Below are positions 32,706 through 34,718 of a stretch of 34,718 nt of DNA, one piece after another. The translations under genes and the position numbers were made by a program. The stretch covers positions 1 through 34,718 of the forward strand of contig CAJTZQ010000038.1 in the NCBI GenBank assembly GCA_910583795.1, read 5' to 3'. The DNA is from an uncultured Muribaculaceae bacterium (GTDB lineage: Bacteria > Bacteroidota > Bacteroidia > Bacteroidales > Muribaculaceae). Each line of letters starts with the position of its first letter. Position 1 is the stretch's first letter. The notes under the pieces were generated by a model. It was not told the origin of the DNA. It saw nothing but the letters and a program-made list of their open reading frames with translations, and did not search any database.

Positions 32706-33911
32706 ATGAGAAAACTTCATATATTCACTCTTCTTGCCGCATTCATGATAATTATAGGATGTACAGAAGAAAAGGATTTTAAATTTGATGTAAACAAGAC
32801 TGCAAACGTCAATTTCAAAGCCATAAACCTGACTGTCGGATCTCCCGACAGTGCCCGTTCCGCGAAATACGACGGCAGTTTCTATGAGGAGTGGCACGAC
32901 TATCCAAGGCAAGACAAAATTTCTATCGACTACTACCGAAACAACGAATGGGACGGGAATGAGGACTGGATGGGAGTCATCAACATCGACCTTGAGAGCG
33001 ATAACGTATTATGGTCAGGAGGATATAACGAGATCGAATTCACGTTCCTGCCATCCTGCCCTGAAGAGAAAGAGGCTAAGTTCACTATGCCCGACGGACA
33101 GGTGTATAATGTCACTGCCGACAACCCTACATTCACATGGACTGTCAGCAAAGAGAAATGGACAGACTCTCAATTATGGGATTACGACCGTCTTATCGCC
33201 ACAGCTGAAAGCACATATCAGCGCGGAGGAGATACAGTCACTGCAAGAGGCTATATAATCATATCCCTCCGTTATGAAGGCTCCTCGGTCCGCTATAATC
33301 CCGACAATGGAAAATGGTATTGGAACGACTGGATGAACAATCCCATCATGACCCTGTATGGCAATATCGACTTCACTGTCGAAAACCTCACTGTCGGAAG
33401 CATTGATTCAGCGGTCTCGAGAATATATACGAACGATTACTTCGAAATGGAAGGGAGAGAGGAAAATGGATATTTCACATTCGATCTTTACGACATAGTG
33501 GATTCCAACCCAGAACTTTCTCACAAGGACTATCCGATATACCTTTATGAAAAAAACGCTCTTTGGGCTGCCGGAGACAATCAGCTCAAAATAACTTTCA
33601 AACCTTCCGAAAGCGAACCGGAAGGCACCAAACTTTTCTTGCCCGACGGCAAAGACGCCTACCTTACGGCATCCGACAGCGTCTATATATGGACTCTTGA
33701 CAAGGAGGCGATGATTGACCCGTTTACATATAACGACAGATTGATAATAAGGGCTGAAAACGTTCATTCAGGAAACAATGTGACAAGAGTAAACCATGGG
33801 TTTGTTGCTATCGATGTTGCGTCTTATATAAGATACGATTCCGCCTTGAAGCTCTGGATCTATGACGAGTGGACAGGACAGACCCGTTCAAAAGCCATTC
33901 GCCGCAAATAA
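32706..33911 (+). CDS. Lipoprotein made of two tandem repeats of an unrecognised domain
   Basis: 401 residues; lipobox MIIIGC with Cys19. The mature part consists of two homologous units, about 35-210 and 221-391. Paired segments are FKAINLTVGSPDSARSAKY and FTVENLTVGSIDSAVSRIY, NVLWSGGYNEIEFTF and NALWAAGDNQLKITF, FTMPDGQVYNVTADNPTFTWTV and LFLPDGKDAYLTASDSVYIWTL, and DYDRLIATAEST and TYNDRLIIRAEN. Both end with a RYNPDNGKWYW/RYDSALKLWIY strand pair. The composition is beta-rich and aromatic, as in surface-exposed binding proteins. I do not recognise the family. It sits between two paralogous barrel genes (gaps 38 and 48 bp), so the three probably work together at the outer membrane. Confidence 0.75.
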   Translation: MRKLHIFTLLAAFMIIIGCTEEKDFKFDVNKTANVNFKAINLTVGSPDSARSAKYDGSFYEEWHDYPRQDKISIDYYRNNEWDGNEDWMGVINIDLESDNVLWSGGYNEIEFTFLPSCPEEKEAKFTMPDGQVYNVTADNPTFTWTVSKEKWTDSQLWDYDRLIATAESTYQRGGDTVTARGYIIISLRYEGSSVRYNPDNGKWYWNDWMNNPIMTLYGNIDFTVENLTVGSIDSAVSRIYTNDYFEMEGREENGYFTFDLYDIVDSNPELSHKDYPIYLYEKNALWAAGDNQLKITFKPSESEPEGTKLFLPDGKDAYLTASDSVYIWTLDKEAMIDPFTYNDRLIIRAENVHSGNNVTRVNHGFVAIDVASYIRYDSALKLWIYDEWTGQTRSKAIRRK

Positions 33912-33959
33912 TTTGCGTGCCTCTATTTCAATTTTACCAACAATTATAGAAACAAGTAT

Positions 33960-34640
33960 ATGAAAAAGATATTTCTGATAATAGCTATACTGGCAATGCC
34001 TTTTGCCGCATATGCACAAGGATTCAGGGGTTTTATCGATATTTTCGGAGGCACCCAGTTCGGTGGCGGGATTGATTTCCCTACTTACGATGTGACAAAC
34101 GTCAAGAACGACCTTGCTTTCGGACTGAACGTCACCGGAGGATATCAAATAACCAACTATCTGTTCGCGGGAATCGGTTTTGGAGGGTATGCCGCCCTTA
34201 TAGGCGCCACCACCCATGATGACTATTACTCCGAACGTAACCGTGATGCAATCCCTTTACACTTCCCGTTTTATGCCGACGTAAGGTGGACTCTTGATAT
34301 TGATCGGAAGATCACACCCTTTGTAGATGTAAAAATTGGTTATCAGATTGTACATAATGTGGATGACGGAAGTATTGCTTATTATAGATATAATGGCGAG
34401 TTAGATTATAGATATAATGACGAGTTATACGCGAAAGGTAAGAACGGTGTTTATTTCATGCCCTCTGTCGGTGTGCGCTTCGGCAAAGCATCCGGTTTCA
34501 ATCTCGGTATCGCCTACAACGCCTGTGTCGGCACTAAATTTCTTCAGAATTATGAAGTGAGTCCCGACAACTACGAACTGCGTGAAGTAGCCAAAACAAA
34601 CAAAGGCGTTTTCATGATCACCTTCGGCGCCGATTTCTAA
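33960..34640 (+). CDS. Small outer-membrane beta-barrel protein, paralogue of the first operon gene
   Basis: 226 residues with a signal peptide (1-19, cut at AYA-QG) and then directly barrel strands: GFRGFIDIFGGTQFGGG, LNVTGGYQITNYLFAGIGFGG, FPFYADVRWTLDIDRKITPFVDVKIGYQIV, YFMPSVGVRFGKASGFNLGIAYN, and the end VFMITFGADF with a C-terminal Phe. It aligns along its length with residues 100-316 of the protein encoded at 31717, but has no carboxypeptidase-regulatory domain. A loop contains the short repeat YRYNGELDYRYNDELY (bases about 34385-34430). Last gene of the operon; function unknown. Confidence 0.75.
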   Translation: MKKIFLIIAILAMPFAAYAQGFRGFIDIFGGTQFGGGIDFPTYDVTNVKNDLAFGLNVTGGYQITNYLFAGIGFGGYAALIGATTHDDYYSERNRDAIPLHFPFYADVRWTLDIDRKITPFVDVKIGYQIVHNVDDGSIAYYRYNGELDYRYNDELYAKGKNGVYFMPSVGVRFGKASGFNLGIAYNACVGTKFLQNYEVSPDNYELREVAKTNKGVFMITFGADF

Positions 34641-34653
34641 TAAAACGGCAACC

Positions 34654-34706
34654 CTATATAAAGGTAAAGGCATCCGGAAAATCCGGATGCCTTTACCTTT
34701 ATATAG
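34654..34706. terminator. Very long perfect hairpin after the barrel operon
   Basis: Bases 34654-34678 are exactly complementary to 34682-34706: 25 bp, loop AAA. The stem includes AAAGGTAAAGGCATCCGG. There is no T-tract after it on either strand, so it may be a processing or stability element, or a repeat, rather than a classic terminator. It starts 14 bp after the stop codon. Confidence 0.6.
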
Positions 34707-34718
34707 AGTTGTGAGTTG

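Overview
The window looks like chromosomal DNA of a gut Bacteroidales, most likely Muribaculaceae or a close relative. The basis is a SusC/SusD pair, several secreted or lipoprotein glycan enzymes, a propeller-AraC sensor regulator, AT-rich intergenic spacers without Shine-Dalgarno sites, and many promoters fitting the Bacteroidota vegetative pattern TTTG-N19/21-TAnnTTTG. The family placement is inference.

Layout. (1) 1-1231: the 3' part of an O-antigen ligase-like membrane protein, with repeat DNA inside its reading frame. (2) 1232-7747, + strand: remains of a beta-mannan utilisation locus. It has a stub of a sialate O-acetylesterase-like gene, an intact GH5 mannanase, a truncated surface glycan-binding lipoprotein, an intact GH26 mannanase lipoprotein, and a GH130 mannosylglucose phosphorylase and a mannobiose/cellobiose 2-epimerase that are both truncated at one shared junction. 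A MntA/HepT (MNT-HEPN) toxin-antitoxin pair sits on the opposite strand in the middle. (3) 7861-29010, - strand: a second, apparently intact glycan locus. In transcription order it holds a membrane-tethered propeller-AraC regulator without kinase or receiver domains, an ECF sigma factor, a secreted GH2 beta-galactosidase, a surface glycan-binding lipoprotein, SusC, SusD, an alpha/beta-hydrolase, a heparinase II/III-type lyase, an SGNH hydrolase and a GH28/GH49-like beta-helix enzyme. Two small gene wrecks on the + strand (a ribbon-helix-helix protein and an Rpn nuclease) lie inside this block. (4) 29011-31419, - strand: a 204-bp palindromic element, TSCPD and HU genes, and an ECF sigma factor with a four-helix membrane protein. 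(5) 31717-34640, + strand: a three-gene operon of two paralogous outer-membrane barrels around a lipoprotein made of two repeats, closed by a perfect 25-bp hairpin.

How the genes work together. The left locus once made a pathway of mannan capture, GH5/GH26 cleavage, 2-epimerisation of mannobiose and phosphorolysis of mannosyl-glucose. The surviving genes can still cut mannan, but the cytoplasmic steps look broken, and no SusC/D or sugar transporter for it lies in the window. The right locus encodes sensing, transcription control, uptake and breakdown of a glycan that contains beta-galactose and probably uronic acids and ester groups; the substrate is inference.

Main points for a second look: recurrent deletions that leave gene stubs (acetylesterase, glycan-binding protein, GH130/epimerase, Rpn, antitoxin); the 204-bp inverted-repeat element at 29094-29297; a two-copy dispersed palindromic element (9431-9483 and 30748-30887); the one-component propeller-AraC regulator; a 14-bp -33 region shared by the sigma-factor and SusCD-operon promoters; and the barrel/duplicated-lipoprotein/barrel operon.
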